Assembly: GCF_017312405.1 (NCBI RefSeq)
Contig: NZ_BLTG01000065.1
Location: 1 to 55,902, forward strand
From: Mycobacterium sp. PO1
GTDB taxonomy: Bacteria > Actinomycetota > Actinomycetes > Mycobacteriales > Mycobacteriaceae
DNA length: 55,902 bases
Direction: 5' to 3'
In this document: in pieces, positions 42,680 through 51,640 of the stretch
Position numbering within the stretch: the first letter of the stretch is position 1
How the letters are laid out: each line of letters starts with the position of its first letter
Position numbers and translations under genes: made by a program
The notes under the pieces: model-generated
Seen by the model: only the letters and a program-made list of their open reading frames with translations
What the model was told of the DNA's origin: nothing
Databases searched by the model: none

Positions 42680-44086
42680 TCATCGCGGGCCGTTGTCGAG
42701 GCGCCGGCCCTGGACGTAGACCTCGCTGATGGCCGGCTCGCGCAACCCCATCAACAGCGCGAACAGGGTCTGCTGGGCCGCCATCGCCGGGTCGGACGAG
42801 CGAACGCCGTAGTCGACAGCACTCGCCAACGCCGGGGTCCGGCCCGGGTCGACGACCACGACGTCGGCCTCCTTGCCGACGTCGAAGTTGCCGAAACGGT
42901 CCTCCATGTCCAGGGCGCGGGCGCCGGCAAGTGTGCCGAGGAACAGCATCTCGGCGGGGTGCATGGAGACGCTGTCACAACCGGGCTCGCTGATGTGCAC
43001 CTTGAATGCGTCGGCGAGCACGCGCGGGATCAGCCACTCGTCGCCGCCGCCGAAATCCGTTCCGGCCGCGATGTTCACACCGGAGGCGACGGTGCGCCGC
43101 CACGGCATGGTGCCCGACCCGAGGAACAACTGCGACACCGGGCAGTGCGCGATCGACGTGCCCGTCTCGGCCATCCGCGCCAGCTCGGCATCAGAGCAGT
43201 GCACGCAATGGGCCAGGATCGTGCGACGACCCAGCAGGCTCGAACCGCCGACCGACGACCCGGGCAGGAACTTGCCGTCGTAGGTGTCGAGATAGCTCTC
43301 GACGCCGAACAGTCGCTTGACGGTGTCGATCTCACCGGTGCCGGGCCGGTTGTTCTCGTTGAGGTGGGTGTGCACGTACACACCGCGATCACGTACCGAG
43401 TCATACAGTTCCCCAAGGCCTTTCAGGGTCTCGGCGGTGACCGACAGGGAGAACCGGGGAACGATCGCGACGTGCAGCCGCGCGGTGGCGACGTCATTCG
43501 TGTCGGCGGCGTGCCACGTGTCGATCTCCTGGCGGGTCAGCCGCAGCGCATCGGCTTCGGAGGTGATCAGGGCGCCGGCGGAGGCCGGCCCCACGGTCTG
43601 GATGCCCCGCCCGCTGACGATGCGCAGACCCCGGCGCCGGGTTTCGGAGAACAGCGCGTCCTGCGCGTGCGGGAAGGCCGAACCGAACACCATCGCCGCG
43701 GTGGTGCCCGCAGCGATCCGCCGATCGCAGAACTCGGTCGCGATCCGCCGGGCGAAATCCGGGTCGGACAACCGGGCCTCGGCCGGGAAGATGCATCCCT
43801 CGAGCCACTCCAGCAGCTGTCCGCCGCCGTAGGAGTCACCGGCGTAGGTCTGCGGGAAATGGATGTGCGTGTCGACGAATCCAGGCAGCAGGAACCCGGG
43901 ACGATGGTCGCGGATCCGCGCCGAGGCGAACTCGGCGGGCACCGCGTCGCGGTCTCCGCAATAGGCGATCCGACCGTCGGCGACGACGAGCGCGCCGTCG
44001 GGTATCGACACGAGCGCGGCAGACGCATCGGCGACGACGGGCTGTCCGGCGATGTGGAACACGTGCCCGAGATGCACCTCAGCCAT
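42680..44086 (-). CDS. guaD: Guanine deaminase
   Basis: A 468-residue amidohydrolase converting guanine to xanthine and ammonia. Zinc ligands: H74 and H76 in P-G-F-V-D-T-H-I-H-F-P-Q-T (a GuaD hallmark), the later His in V-H-T-H-L-N-E with the catalytic Glu, H-C-V-H-C and the Asp in A-A-G-T-D-F-G-G-G. The Q-T after the zinc motif and the overall length separate GuaD from cytosine or atrazine deaminases. It supplies nitrogen from purines. No other purine catabolic genes are in the window. Confidence 0.93.
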   Translation of the reverse strand: MAEVHLGHVFHIAGQPVVADASAALVSIPDGALVVADGRIAYCGDRDAVPAEFASARIRDHRPGFLLPGFVDTHIHFPQTYAGDSYGGGQLLEWLEGCIFPAEARLSDPDFARRIATEFCDRRIAAGTTAAMVFGSAFPHAQDALFSETRRRGLRIVSGRGIQTVGPASAGALITSEADALRLTRQEIDTWHAADTNDVATARLHVAIVPRFSLSVTAETLKGLGELYDSVRDRGVYVHTHLNENNRPGTGEIDTVKRLFGVESYLDTYDGKFLPGSSVGGSSLLGRRTILAHCVHCSDAELARMAETGTSIAHCPVSQLFLGSGTMPWRRTVASGVNIAAGTDFGGGDEWLIPRVLADAFKVHISEPGCDSVSMHPAEMLFLGTLAGARALDMEDRFGNFDVGKEADVVVVDPGRTPALASAVDYGVRSSDPAMAAQQTLFALLMGLREPAISEVYVQGRRLDNGPR

Positions 44087-44162
44087 CTCAGCGACGATAG
44101 TGCCGACCGCCGGGTCGCACGATTCCGAGCAGCGGGGTGCACGCCTTGCTAGGTTCTCTCAC

Positions 44163-44834
44163 GTGTCGGAGATTTGGCGTTCAGTCCTGACCGAACTCAT
44201 CCCGTTGGCTCTGGTGGTCGCACTGTCGCCGCTGACGATCATCCCGGCCGTGTTGGTGTTGCACACCCCGCGGCCCAAGCCCACCGGGCTGGCGTTCATG
44301 ATCGGATGGCTGGTTGGCCTCGCCGCACTCACCGCACTGTTCGTGGCGGTGTCCAATCTGCTGGGCGGGCTCGACCACAAGCCACCGAGCTGGGCTTCCT
44401 GGCTGCGGATCGTGATCGGCGTCGCGTTGATCGTCTTCGGCGTCTACCGCTGGGCGACCCGCCACAAATCCGAGCACATGCCGGGATGGATGTCGCGGAT
44501 GAGCACGCTGACGCCCGCGAAGGCCGGCGTGACCGCCGTCGTCCTCACCGTGCTGAACCTCAAGGTGCTGTTCATCTGCGCCGCAGCCGGTTTGGCCATC
44601 GGCACCTCCGGTCTGCGCCCAGCGGGGGCATTCGTCGCCGAGATCTGGTACGTGATGTTCGCCGGCTCCACCGTCGCCCTGCCCATCCTGGCCTACGCGG
44701 TGTCGGGAGATCGCCTGGACCCCACGTTGGAGCGGCTGAAGGACTGGATGGAGCGTCAGCACGCCACGCTGGTCGCGGTGATCCTCGTCGTGATCGGACT
44801 GCTGGTGGCCTACAAGGGGATCCACGCCCTCTAG
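44163..44834 (+). CDS. GAP-family (Sap-like) membrane protein
   Basis: A 223-residue protein with six helices of the mycobacterial GAP (glycolipid addressing protein) family, members of which help deliver lipids such as sulfolipid or glycopeptidolipid to the surface. Typical features: A-L-S-P-L-T-I-I-P-A-V in helix 1, the cytoplasmic R-M-S-T-L-T-P-A-K-A segment and L-N-L-K-V in helix 4. GTG 44163 follows TAGGTT by seven bases, a leaderless pattern. Ends in a four-base tail overlap with the TetR gene. Confidence 0.87.
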   Translation: MSEIWRSVLTELIPLALVVALSPLTIIPAVLVLHTPRPKPTGLAFMIGWLVGLAALTALFVAVSNLLGGLDHKPPSWASWLRIVIGVALIVFGVYRWATRHKSEHMPGWMSRMSTLTPAKAGVTAVVLTVLNLKVLFICAAAGLAIGTSGLRPAGAFVAEIWYVMFAGSTVALPILAYAVSGDRLDPTLERLKDWMERQHATLVAVILVVIGLLVAYKGIHAL

Positions 44835-45469
44835 GTGGGCAGCCCGAGTTCGTCGGCGTCCGCGGTCAGATACCGCGTGACAGCAGGGGCCACCAGCCGC
44901 ACCACGTCGTCGGCCGGCAGCTCCGACAACGGAGGCACGCTCATCAGATAGCGCAGCATCGCGACTCCGACCAGGCTGCTGCCTGCCAGCGAGGCGCGCA
45001 GACGGGCTTCGCTGCCACCGCCGAGCACCTCGGACACGGCAGCCAAGACGTAGCTCTGCATGAAGGAGCGAAACGCCTCGCGCGCGTCGGTGTTCGACGT
45101 CGCCGAGGCGAGCATCGCCCGCATGGAATCCCCGGTCTCGGGTGCTTCCCACACCCCGAGGTAGGTGCGCACCATCCGGGCTCCGACGTCCGGGTCGCCG
45201 TCGGCTTCCGGTCCCTGTAGAGCAGCCACCAGCACAGCGGGGTCGATGATCAGGCGCAGCGATTCCCGGAACAGTTCCTGCTTGGAACCGAACAGATACA
45301 GCACCATCGCCGGGTCGACGCGCGCGTCCGTGGCCACCGCACGCAGCGTCGTCTTCTCGTAGCCGTCTGCAGCGAACCGGGACTTCGCCGCGGCCAGCAC
45401 CACGTCCCGGGACACCGGCTCACCCTCCCGACGCCCCCGGCGCCGCGGCGTTCTCCCTGGTGAGGCCAT
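44831..45469 (-). CDS. TetR-family regulator
   Basis: A 212-residue TetR protein. The basic N-terminal arm (R-R-R-G-R-R) precedes the helix-turn-helix T-T-L-R-A-V-A-T-D-A-R-V-D-P-A-M-V-L-Y-L-F; the Leu-rich C-terminal domain carries TetR_C-type helices. Divergent from the membrane-protein gene at 45567 and separated by an inverted repeat, it probably represses that gene and itself. Confidence 0.92.
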   Translation of the reverse strand: MASPGRTPRRRGRREGEPVSRDVVLAAAKSRFAADGYEKTTLRAVATDARVDPAMVLYLFGSKQELFRESLRLIIDPAVLVAALQGPEADGDPDVGARMVRTYLGVWEAPETGDSMRAMLASATSNTDAREAFRSFMQSYVLAAVSEVLGGGSEARLRASLAGSSLVGVAMLRYLMSVPPLSELPADDVVRLVAPAVTRYLTADADELGLPT

Positions 45470-45483
45470 CGACGCAGGCTACC

Positions 45484-45503
45484 ATTTCAATGAGCGTTGA
45501 AAT
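45484..45503. promoter_or_regulatory. TetR operator
   Basis: ATTTCAA-N6-TTGAAAT is a perfect inverted repeat, 14 bases beyond the TetR start and 63 bases before the divergent membrane-protein gene. Size, symmetry and position fit a TetR dimer site. Confidence 0.75.
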
Positions 45504-45566
45504 TATGTCGACGGACGTCTAACGTCACTGGCATTAATTCATCGCCCAGTGAAAAGGCGGGTCGAC

Positions 45567-46592
45567 ATGACTGGCACCCAACAGACGAACGCTCGTCCCA
45601 CCCCTCCGGCAGGCGAGGGTCACCAACCACCTCCGGCCGCCCGGGCCGCCGGTCTCGTCCTCGCGATCACCGCGGCGCTGGCCGTCGTCGCGATGGCCTT
45701 CGCGCTCCCCGCGGTGCACTCGGCCCCCCGCGAGGTCCCGATCGGCGCGGCAGGTCCGCAGGCGGCCTCCGCACAGACCGTCGACATGCTCGAGCGCAGC
45801 GGTCGGGACGCCTTCGCCGTGACGTTCTATCCCAGTAGGGCCGCGCTCACCCGGGCCATCGAGGACCGGGAGGTCTACGGCGGCATCACGCTGCCCGCGG
45901 CGCCTGGCGAGCCGGCCACGCTGCTGATCGCCACCGGCGCCAGCCCCGCCGTGGCCGGGCTGCTGACCCAGATGGGGCACCAACTCGGGATGCACACCGG
46001 CATGCCGGTGACGATCGAGGACCTCGCCCCGCCCACCCCGGACGATCCCCGCGGCGCCGGCCTGGCGGCCTCGGCACTGCCCTTGACGCTGGCCGGGCTG
46101 CTGCCGGCCATCGCGCTGGTACTCGCCTTCCCGCGGGCGCCCGGCCTGCAGTTCGGGGCGGCACTGGCCTCGGCGGCGCTGTCGGGGGTCACGATCGCGG
46201 CGCTGCTGCGCTACGTGCTCGGGTCGACGACGACGAACTTCTGGGGCGTGGCCGGCGGGCTGACACTGGGTGTGGGGGCTGCGCTGTTGCTGCTGCTCGG
46301 GCTGGGTGCGCTGTTCGGCAAGGCCGGGCTCGGCGTCGGCGCCTTGCTCGCGGTCCTGGTCGGCAATCCGCTGTCCGGCCTGACCAGCGCCCCGGAGATG
46401 CTGCCTGCGGGCTGGGGCGCGCTGGGCCAGCTGCTGCCCCAGGGGGCGACCGCCACGGTGCTGCGGTCGGCGGCCTTCTTCGACGGAGCCGGGTCGTCAG
46501 GTGCGGTCGCCGTGCTGGTGTGCTGGGCCCTGACCGGTACCGCACTGTTATCGGCTGCTGCGTTGCGTCACAGGAAGCTCGCGGCCCGGTGA
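45567..46592 (+). CDS. ABC-2/YhgE-like integral membrane protein
   Basis: A 341-residue protein. A Pro-rich cytoplasmic start is followed by one helix (about 28-50), an extracytoplasmic domain of ~110 residues and five helices (about 165-335). This one-plus-five layout is that of YhgE/Pip and ABC-2-type permease relatives. ATG 45567 has AAAGGCGG about 8 bases upstream. Probably a TetR-controlled exporter component; no ATPase is adjacent, so it may act alone or with a distant partner. Confidence 0.82.
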   Translation: MTGTQQTNARPTPPAGEGHQPPPAARAAGLVLAITAALAVVAMAFALPAVHSAPREVPIGAAGPQAASAQTVDMLERSGRDAFAVTFYPSRAALTRAIEDREVYGGITLPAAPGEPATLLIATGASPAVAGLLTQMGHQLGMHTGMPVTIEDLAPPTPDDPRGAGLAASALPLTLAGLLPAIALVLAFPRAPGLQFGAALASAALSGVTIAALLRYVLGSTTTNFWGVAGGLTLGVGAALLLLLGLGALFGKAGLGVGALLAVLVGNPLSGLTSAPEMLPAGWGALGQLLPQGATATVLRSAAFFDGAGSSGAVAVLVCWALTGTALLSAAALRHRKLAAR

Positions 46593-46608
46593 CTTAGGAT
46601 CGTGCGGC

Positions 46609-47775
46609 GTGGGACTCGAAGACCGGGAGACGATGCGCATTCTGCGCGCCGCCGTCTGCCCGGGCCCGGAGTCCGAGATGCTGATCCGCGATTTCTACAC
46701 CCGCTGGTTCGCCACCGACCTGTCCGCGCGCGACCTGTTCCCGCCGGACATGGAGAAGCAGCGCTACGTCTTCGCCGAGGCCCTGACATGGCTGTGTGAC
46801 GAGCTCATCGCCCAGCGGGCCGAGGAGCCCGTGGCCTTTCTCGCCCAGCTCGGCCGCGACCACCGCAAGTACGGCGTCACCCAGGCCCATTACGAAACGC
46901 TCAAGACTGCCCTGCTCGGCGCGCTGCGCACCCATCTGGCCGAGCACTGGGACCGGCGGATGTCCGAGGCGGTCAACGACGTCGTGACCCTCGTCGTGGG
47001 AGTCATGAGCGGAGCGGCCGATGCCGAAACCAGCCCCCCGTTCTGCGACGGCACCGTGCTCGAGCATCTGCGCCCGACCCGCGACGTGTCGGTGATCCGG
47101 CTGAAGATGGACCATGCCCTGTCCTATCTGCCCGGCCAGTACGTGCCGGTGCAGATACCGCAGTGGCCGCGCCGGTGGCGCTACCTGAGCCCCTCGATTC
47201 CGGCCGACGCGAACGGCTACGTCGAGTTCCACGTCCGCTCGGTGCCCGGCGGCATGGTCTCCACCGCGATCCTGGGTGAGGCCCGGCCCGGCGACCGCTG
47301 GCGGGTGTCGAACCCACACGGCGCGCTGCACATCGACCGCGACGCCGGCGACGTGCTCATGGTGGCCGGCAGCACCGGGCTGGCGCCGCTGCGGGCGCTG
47401 ATCATGGACCTGGCCCGGTTCAGCGAGAATCCGCGCGTGCACCTGTTCTTCGGCGCGAAATATCCCGCCGACCTCTACGATCTCCCGACGTTGTGGGAGG
47501 TCGCCGCGACCAACCCGTGGCTGTCGGTGACCCCGGTGTCCGAGCTGACGTTCGACCCGCCGTGGGCCGCCGACTACCCCGACCCCACCCCGCCACGCGG
47601 ACTGCACGTGCGCCAGACCGGCCTGTTACCGGAGGTGGTGACCCGCTACGGCAGTTGGAGTGACCGTCAGATCCTGCTCTGCGGCGGGCCGGCGATGGTG
47701 ACGGCGACCAAGCAGGCGCTCATCGCCAAAGGCGCACCGGCGGAACGAATTCAGCACGACCCGCTGGCCAGCTGA
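46609..47775 (+). CDS. Flavohaemoglobin-like protein (Rv0385-like, type II)
   Basis: A 388-residue globin-FAD-NAD fusion. The globin domain (1-~135) has Tyr30 (B10), Gln51 (E-helix) and proximal His85 in L-G-R-D-H-R-K-Y, aligning with E. coli Hmp. The FAD domain shows Y-L-P-G-Q-Y and R-Y-L-S where standard enzymes have R-x-Y-S. The NAD domain shows G-S-T-G-L-A-P and C-G-G-P-A-M. The changed FAD motif is what sets the mycobacterial type II group apart; from memory these are reported to lack normal NO dioxygenase features. GTG 46609 follows TAGGAT by eight bases. Confidence 0.88.
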   Translation: MGLEDRETMRILRAAVCPGPESEMLIRDFYTRWFATDLSARDLFPPDMEKQRYVFAEALTWLCDELIAQRAEEPVAFLAQLGRDHRKYGVTQAHYETLKTALLGALRTHLAEHWDRRMSEAVNDVVTLVVGVMSGAADAETSPPFCDGTVLEHLRPTRDVSVIRLKMDHALSYLPGQYVPVQIPQWPRRWRYLSPSIPADANGYVEFHVRSVPGGMVSTAILGEARPGDRWRVSNPHGALHIDRDAGDVLMVAGSTGLAPLRALIMDLARFSENPRVHLFFGAKYPADLYDLPTLWEVAATNPWLSVTPVSELTFDPPWAADYPDPTPPRGLHVRQTGLLPEVVTRYGSWSDRQILLCGGPAMVTATKQALIAKGAPAERIQHDPLAS

Positions 47776-47800
47776 TCCCGGCGTGGCAGGATCGAGGGTC

Positions 47801-48703
47801 ATGGCCGAGTTCGAAACCGTCACCCTGCGCGACCCGTCATCGGCGCTGACCGCCACCTATGTCCCCGAAGCCGGCATGATCGCCACGTCGTTGTCCGACG
47901 CCGGCGCGGAACTGCTGGGTCAACGTCGGGGCCTGCAGGCCTACGTCTCGAACCACAAGACCATGGGCATCCCGATCCTCTACCCGTGGGCGAACCGGCT
48001 CAGCAGCAACGGCTACGGCGTCGACGGCGCCGTCGTGACCCTGACCCCGGGCACCGGCGGGGTGCGCACCGACGAGCACGGTGTCCCGATCCACGGCACG
48101 CTGGCCGCCTACCCGGGCTGGCGCGTCACGACCGAGCTGGAATCTCAGCTGACCGCCGAACTGGACTTCGCCGCGCGCCCGGGTCTGCTGGCCTCGTTCC
48201 CGTTTCCGCATCTGCTGACGCTCGACGTGACATTGATGCAGCGCACGCTGACCGTGCAGACCACTGTCACGGCGACGACGGGGGCGCGGGTCCCGATGTG
48301 CTTCGGCTTCCATCCCTATCTCACACTCCCCGGTGTGCCGCGGGCGCAGTGGCAGATCGAGACCCCGACGATGCGGCACCGGCCGGTCAATCCGTGGGGC
48401 ATCCCGACCGGGGCCGCGATAGCCCATCCGGCCACCTCGGAGACGTTGGGAGACAAGGTCATCGACGACGGCTTCGACGAGGTCGCCGACGGCTCGGTGT
48501 TCGCCGTCTCGGGCGGGGACCGCCGCATCGAGGTCCACTTCGACGCCGGTTACACCGCCGCGCAGGTCTTCGCCCCCGCCACCGACGAGGTGGTGTGCTT
48601 CGAGCCGATGGCGGCCCCCACCGATGCGTTGCGGCGCGGCGGCTACCGCGAGGTCCAGCCGGGTGAGTCGGTCACCGCCCAGTTCCGGATCGTGGTCGGC
48701 TGA
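47801..48703 (+). CDS. Aldose 1-epimerase family protein
   Basis: A 300-residue galactose mutarotase-like protein of all-beta fold. Likely active-site residues are the His in V-P-I-H-G (about 100), His in F-G-F-H-P-Y (about 173) and the catalytic Glu in V-C-F-E-P-M (near 268). It interconverts alpha and beta forms of a sugar or acts on a sugar phosphate. ATG 47801 begins 25 bases after the flavohaemoglobin stop, so co-transcription is likely. Its stop codon lies inside a 25-base repeat shared with the end of hspR. Confidence 0.88.
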   Translation: MAEFETVTLRDPSSALTATYVPEAGMIATSLSDAGAELLGQRRGLQAYVSNHKTMGIPILYPWANRLSSNGYGVDGAVVTLTPGTGGVRTDEHGVPIHGTLAAYPGWRVTTELESQLTAELDFAARPGLLASFPFPHLLTLDVTLMQRTLTVQTTVTATTGARVPMCFGFHPYLTLPGVPRAQWQIETPTMRHRPVNPWGIPTGAAIAHPATSETLGDKVIDDGFDEVADGSVFAVSGGDRRIEVHFDAGYTAAQVFAPATDEVVCFEPMAAPTDALRRGGYREVQPGESVTAQFRIVVG

Positions 48704-48721
48704 CGGCCAGCGCTGATTGCG
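48697..48721. repeat. 25-bp direct repeat, copy 1 (epimerase stop)
   Basis: CGGCTGACGGC-C-AGCGCTGATTGCG matches 24 of 25 bases of 49369-49393. It includes the epimerase stop TGA and extends into what would be the 3' end of hspR. Confidence 0.9.
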
Positions 48722-48790
48722 CGGGCCAGTCCCCCACGTCGGCGGAGCGACGCACCTCTCGGTCAGCCGGCCGTCGCACGAAGTGATCCC

Positions 48791-49201
48791 CTACAACCGT
48801 TGGGTCGTCCCTTGGTACGTGCCGAACGTCCAGAGGTTGCCCTCAGGATCGGCTGCGGTGAATGCGTAGGTTTGAACGCCCGAACCGAACTGAGTGTTGT
48901 TCGGCGCCTGGACGACGGTGGCGTTGCCGGCGTGAACCACTCGCTCGTAGACGGCGTCCACGTCGCCCGAGATGACGTACACGGCACTGCCTCCTGGCTT
49001 CATGGCTCCGTGAACGCTGTCGGTATGTTTGGTCGAGCCGAAGACCATGCAGCCGCCACCCGGCCAGCCCACCTCGGCATGCACGATGTCACCGTCCTCG
49101 TCGGCGACGGCGAGAATCTCATGGAAGCCGAAGACGTCAACGAGGAACCGCAGCGCTCCCCTCGTATCGTCGTAGTGCAGGACGGGCCAGATGGAGGACA
49201 C
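48791..49201 (-). CDS. VOC-superfamily (glyoxalase/bleomycin resistance-like) protein
   Basis: A 136-residue VOC protein. It begins S-S-I-W-P-V-L-H-Y-D-D-T-R-G-A-L-R-F-L and ends F-T-A-A-D-P-E-G-N-L-W-T-F-G-T-Y, typical of PhnB/bleomycin-resistance-like forms. GTG 49201 is chosen because TAGGCT stands seven bases upstream on the minus strand (leaderless pattern). The open frame continues upstream but without VOC character. The gene sits in a 672-base block bounded by 25-base direct repeats and looks inserted. Confidence 0.85.
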   Translation of the reverse strand: MSSIWPVLHYDDTRGALRFLVDVFGFHEILAVADEDGDIVHAEVGWPGGGCMVFGSTKHTDSVHGAMKPGGSAVYVISGDVDAVYERVVHAGNATVVQAPNNTQFGSGVQTYAFTAADPEGNLWTFGTYQGTTQRL

Positions 49202-49368
49202 GCATCCGAGCCTACGAGTGGCCTGCAATGAAAGGCGAGTGCGGCGTCCAGCCCATGCGCTGCCTGCAACACCGCCTTGCAGATTGAGCCGGCTACCGAA
49301 CCATCTCGGCTGTGAAGCCGTCGGGCACCACTGCGAAAACGCCCGCGAGGCCGAGTTCACGCATGGCC

Positions 49369-49393
49369 CGGCTGACGGCTAGCGCTGATTGCG
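49369..49393. repeat. 25-bp direct repeat, copy 2 (hspR stop)
   Basis: CGGCTGACGGC-T-AGCGCTGATTGCG contains the hspR stop (CTA on this strand, 49379-49381) and its last two sense codons. Copy 1 differs by one base, which removes the stop. Confidence 0.9.
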
Positions 49394-49753
49394 GGGCTGC
49401 CACACGACCAGCGCGGTGCTCTTGGGCCGCGGCTGCGAGCGCAGCCGTTCGACCTCCTCGGTCAACTCACGGACCCGGGCCTGCAGGGCCTCGACATGGT
49501 TGGTCAGCTCGATGATCCGCTTGATCCCGGCCAGATTGACACCCTCGTCCTGCGAGAGCCGCTGGACTTCGCGCAACAGGTCGACGTCACGCTGCGAATA
49601 GCGGCGCCCCCCACCGGAGGTCCGCTGAGGAGTGACCAGGCCGAGCCGGTCGTACGTGCGCAACGTCTGCGCATGCATACCGGCCAGCTCGGCCGCCACC
49701 GAGATCAGGAAGGTTCGAGCCTGTTCGGCCGGATCCTTCCGACTGGCGCTCAT
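49379..49753 (-). CDS. hspR: Heat-shock repressor HspR
   Basis: A 124-residue MerR-type repressor. The winged helix has A-G-M-H-A-Q-T-L-R-T-Y-D-R-L-G-L-V and G-G-R-R-Y-S; a coiled coil follows (I-I-E-L-T-N-H-V-E-A-L-Q-A-R-V) and the tail A-L-V-V-W-Q-P-R matches mycobacterial HspR. It binds HAIR sites with DnaK as co-repressor. It is the last gene of the dnaK operon, 28 bases after dnaJ1. ATG 49753 is used. Confidence 0.97.
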   Translation of the reverse strand: MSASRKDPAEQARTFLISVAAELAGMHAQTLRTYDRLGLVTPQRTSGGGRRYSQRDVDLLREVQRLSQDEGVNLAGIKRIIELTNHVEALQARVRELTEEVERLRSQPRPKSTALVVWQPRNQR

Positions 49754-49766
49754 CGGTATTCTCGCC

Positions 49767-49786
49767 TCTTCGCGCAAGCGCTCATC
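49767..49786 (-). repeat. 20-bp element over the dnaJ1 stop, identical to that over the clpB stop
   Basis: Coding strand GATGAGCGCTTGCGCGAAGA, with the dnaJ1 TGA at bases 3-5, as at clpB (30967-30986). Its purine-rich end precedes the hspR start by 13 bases and could assist its translation. Confidence 0.85.
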
Positions 49787-50966
49787 GGGATCCAGCCCAT
49801 CCCGCCCGCGGGTCGAACCCGCTCGCGCGTTCGGCCTTCGCGTAGGCCTCCAGCGCTTCGGCGGCCTCGCCCTCGAGGTTCGGCGGCACCGCGACCTTGA
49901 CGGTGACCAGCAGATCGCCGTTACCGCCGGAGCGTTTGGGCACACCGCGCCCCCGTACCCGCAGGATTCGTCCGTCCGAGGTGCCCTTCGGCACCCGCAC
50001 ACCCACCTTGCCCTCCAGCGTGGGCACCGACAGCGTGGTGCCCAACGCCAGCTCGTGAAAGCTGACCGGGACCGTGACGGTGAGATCGTCGCCGTTGCGG
50101 CCGAACACCTTGTCCGGCCGGACGTGCACGGTGACGTACAGGTCGCCCGACGGTGCACCGCGCAGCCCGGCCTCGCCCTGACCGGCCAGCCGAATGCGCT
50201 GACCGTCCTCGACGCCCGGCGGGATCCGCACGTTGATGGTGCGGGTACGGGTGGTCACACCCGTGCCACGGCATTCGTCGCACGGATGCTCGATGATCGA
50301 CCCGCTGCCGCGGCATTCGGTACAGGGTTCAGAGAACCCGAAAGCACCCTGGTTGCGGTTGACGACTCCGGCGCCGTTGCAGGTCGGACACACCTTGGGA
50401 CTGGTGCCCGGCCGTGCACCGCTGCCGTGACAGTTGGTGCACGGGGCGGGGCTGGTGAGCCGCAACGGCATCGCCACCCCCTTGGTGGCCTCGAGGAAGG
50501 ACAACTCGGTCTCGGTCTCGAGGTCGTTGCCCCGCCGGGGCCGCGACGGGCGCGGTTGCGCCCCGCCGCGACCGAAGAGTCCGCCGAAGAGGTCGCCGAT
50601 GTTGGCGCCGCCGGTCTGCCCGGCGGCGTCGAACAGATCGTTGAGGTTGAACTCCTGACCGTCGCCTCCGGCGAATCCACCGAAGCCACCACTGCCACCG
50701 CTGAACCGGCCACGACCGAACCCGCCGCCTGCGAACAGCCGGCGGGTTTCGTCGTATTCCTTGCGCTTGGCCGGATCGGTGAGCACCTCCTTGGCTTCGG
50801 AGGCGGCCTTGTACCGCTCTTCGGCCACGGAGTTGCCCGGGTTCCGGTCGGGGTGGTTCTCGGCGAGGATCTTGCGGGCAGCCCGCTTGATCTCGTCCTG
50901 GCTGGCGTCGGAGGCGACGCCGAGCTCCTTGTAGAAGTCCTTCTCAACCCACTCTCGTTGGGCCAT
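49782..50966 (-). CDS. dnaJ1: Chaperone DnaJ (DnaJ1)
   Basis: A 394-residue Hsp40. J domain (about 8-80) with the H-P-D motif (E-N-H-P-D-R-N), a Gly/Phe-rich linker (F-A-G-G-G-F-G-R-G-R-F-S-G-G), the zinc domain with four CxxCxGxG repeats (C-T-N-C-H-G-S-G, C-P-T-C-N-G-A-G, C-T-E-C-R-G-S-G, C-D-E-C-R-G-T-G) and C-terminal substrate domains. It stimulates DnaK ATPase and delivers clients. In the dnaK operon, 45 bases after grpE. Confidence 0.98.
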   Translation of the reverse strand: MAQREWVEKDFYKELGVASDASQDEIKRAARKILAENHPDRNPGNSVAEERYKAASEAKEVLTDPAKRKEYDETRRLFAGGGFGRGRFSGGSGGFGGFAGGDGQEFNLNDLFDAAGQTGGANIGDLFGGLFGRGGAQPRPSRPRRGNDLETETELSFLEATKGVAMPLRLTSPAPCTNCHGSGARPGTSPKVCPTCNGAGVVNRNQGAFGFSEPCTECRGSGSIIEHPCDECRGTGVTTRTRTINVRIPPGVEDGQRIRLAGQGEAGLRGAPSGDLYVTVHVRPDKVFGRNGDDLTVTVPVSFHELALGTTLSVPTLEGKVGVRVPKGTSDGRILRVRGRGVPKRSGGNGDLLVTVKVAVPPNLEGEAAEALEAYAKAERASGFDPRAGWAGSR

Positions 50967-51011
50967 ACCGCGTCACCTCCTTACCTAATGATTCTTGTTC
51001 GCGGTCACTTC

Positions 51012-51640
51012 TTACGATTCTGAGGGCTCGCCGGCTTCGGAGCCGGCATCAGCGCCGGTGTCGCCGGAACCATTCGCCTCGGGCACGGTGTCGACGACAC
51101 CGACCATCGCGTGACGGACGACCTGCTCGCCGACCTTGTAGCCCTTGCGCATCACGGTGCCGACCACTGGATGTGTCCCGTCGCCCTCGTGTTGCACCGC
51201 TTCGTGCAACCCCGGGTCGAACTCGTCACCCTCGTCGCCGAACGCCGTGAGGCCGAGGCCTTCCAGCGCGCTGACGAGTTTGTCGGCGACCGCCCGCAGC
51301 GGCCCGGATTCCAGGTCGCCGTGGCTGCGCGCCCGGTCGAGATCGTCGAGTACCGGAAGCAGCTGGCCGATGACCGTCGCCTTGGCCCGGTCGGCGGTCA
51401 CCTGCTGATCGCGCAGGGCCCGCTTGCGGTAGTTGGCGAAGTCGGCCTGGACCCGCTGCAGATCCGCGAGCAGTTCGGCGGCTTTGCCGGCCTCCTCGGG
51501 CGTCTCCCCGGCGAACTCGTCCGGCCCCGACCCACTGGGGGCCGGGCCGGCCGAGTTCGGGCTCTCACGAACCTGTCCGGTGTCGGGATCGATGCGGCGC
51601 TTGTCGGTGACGGTGATCGGCTCTTCTCGATCCTTGTCGC

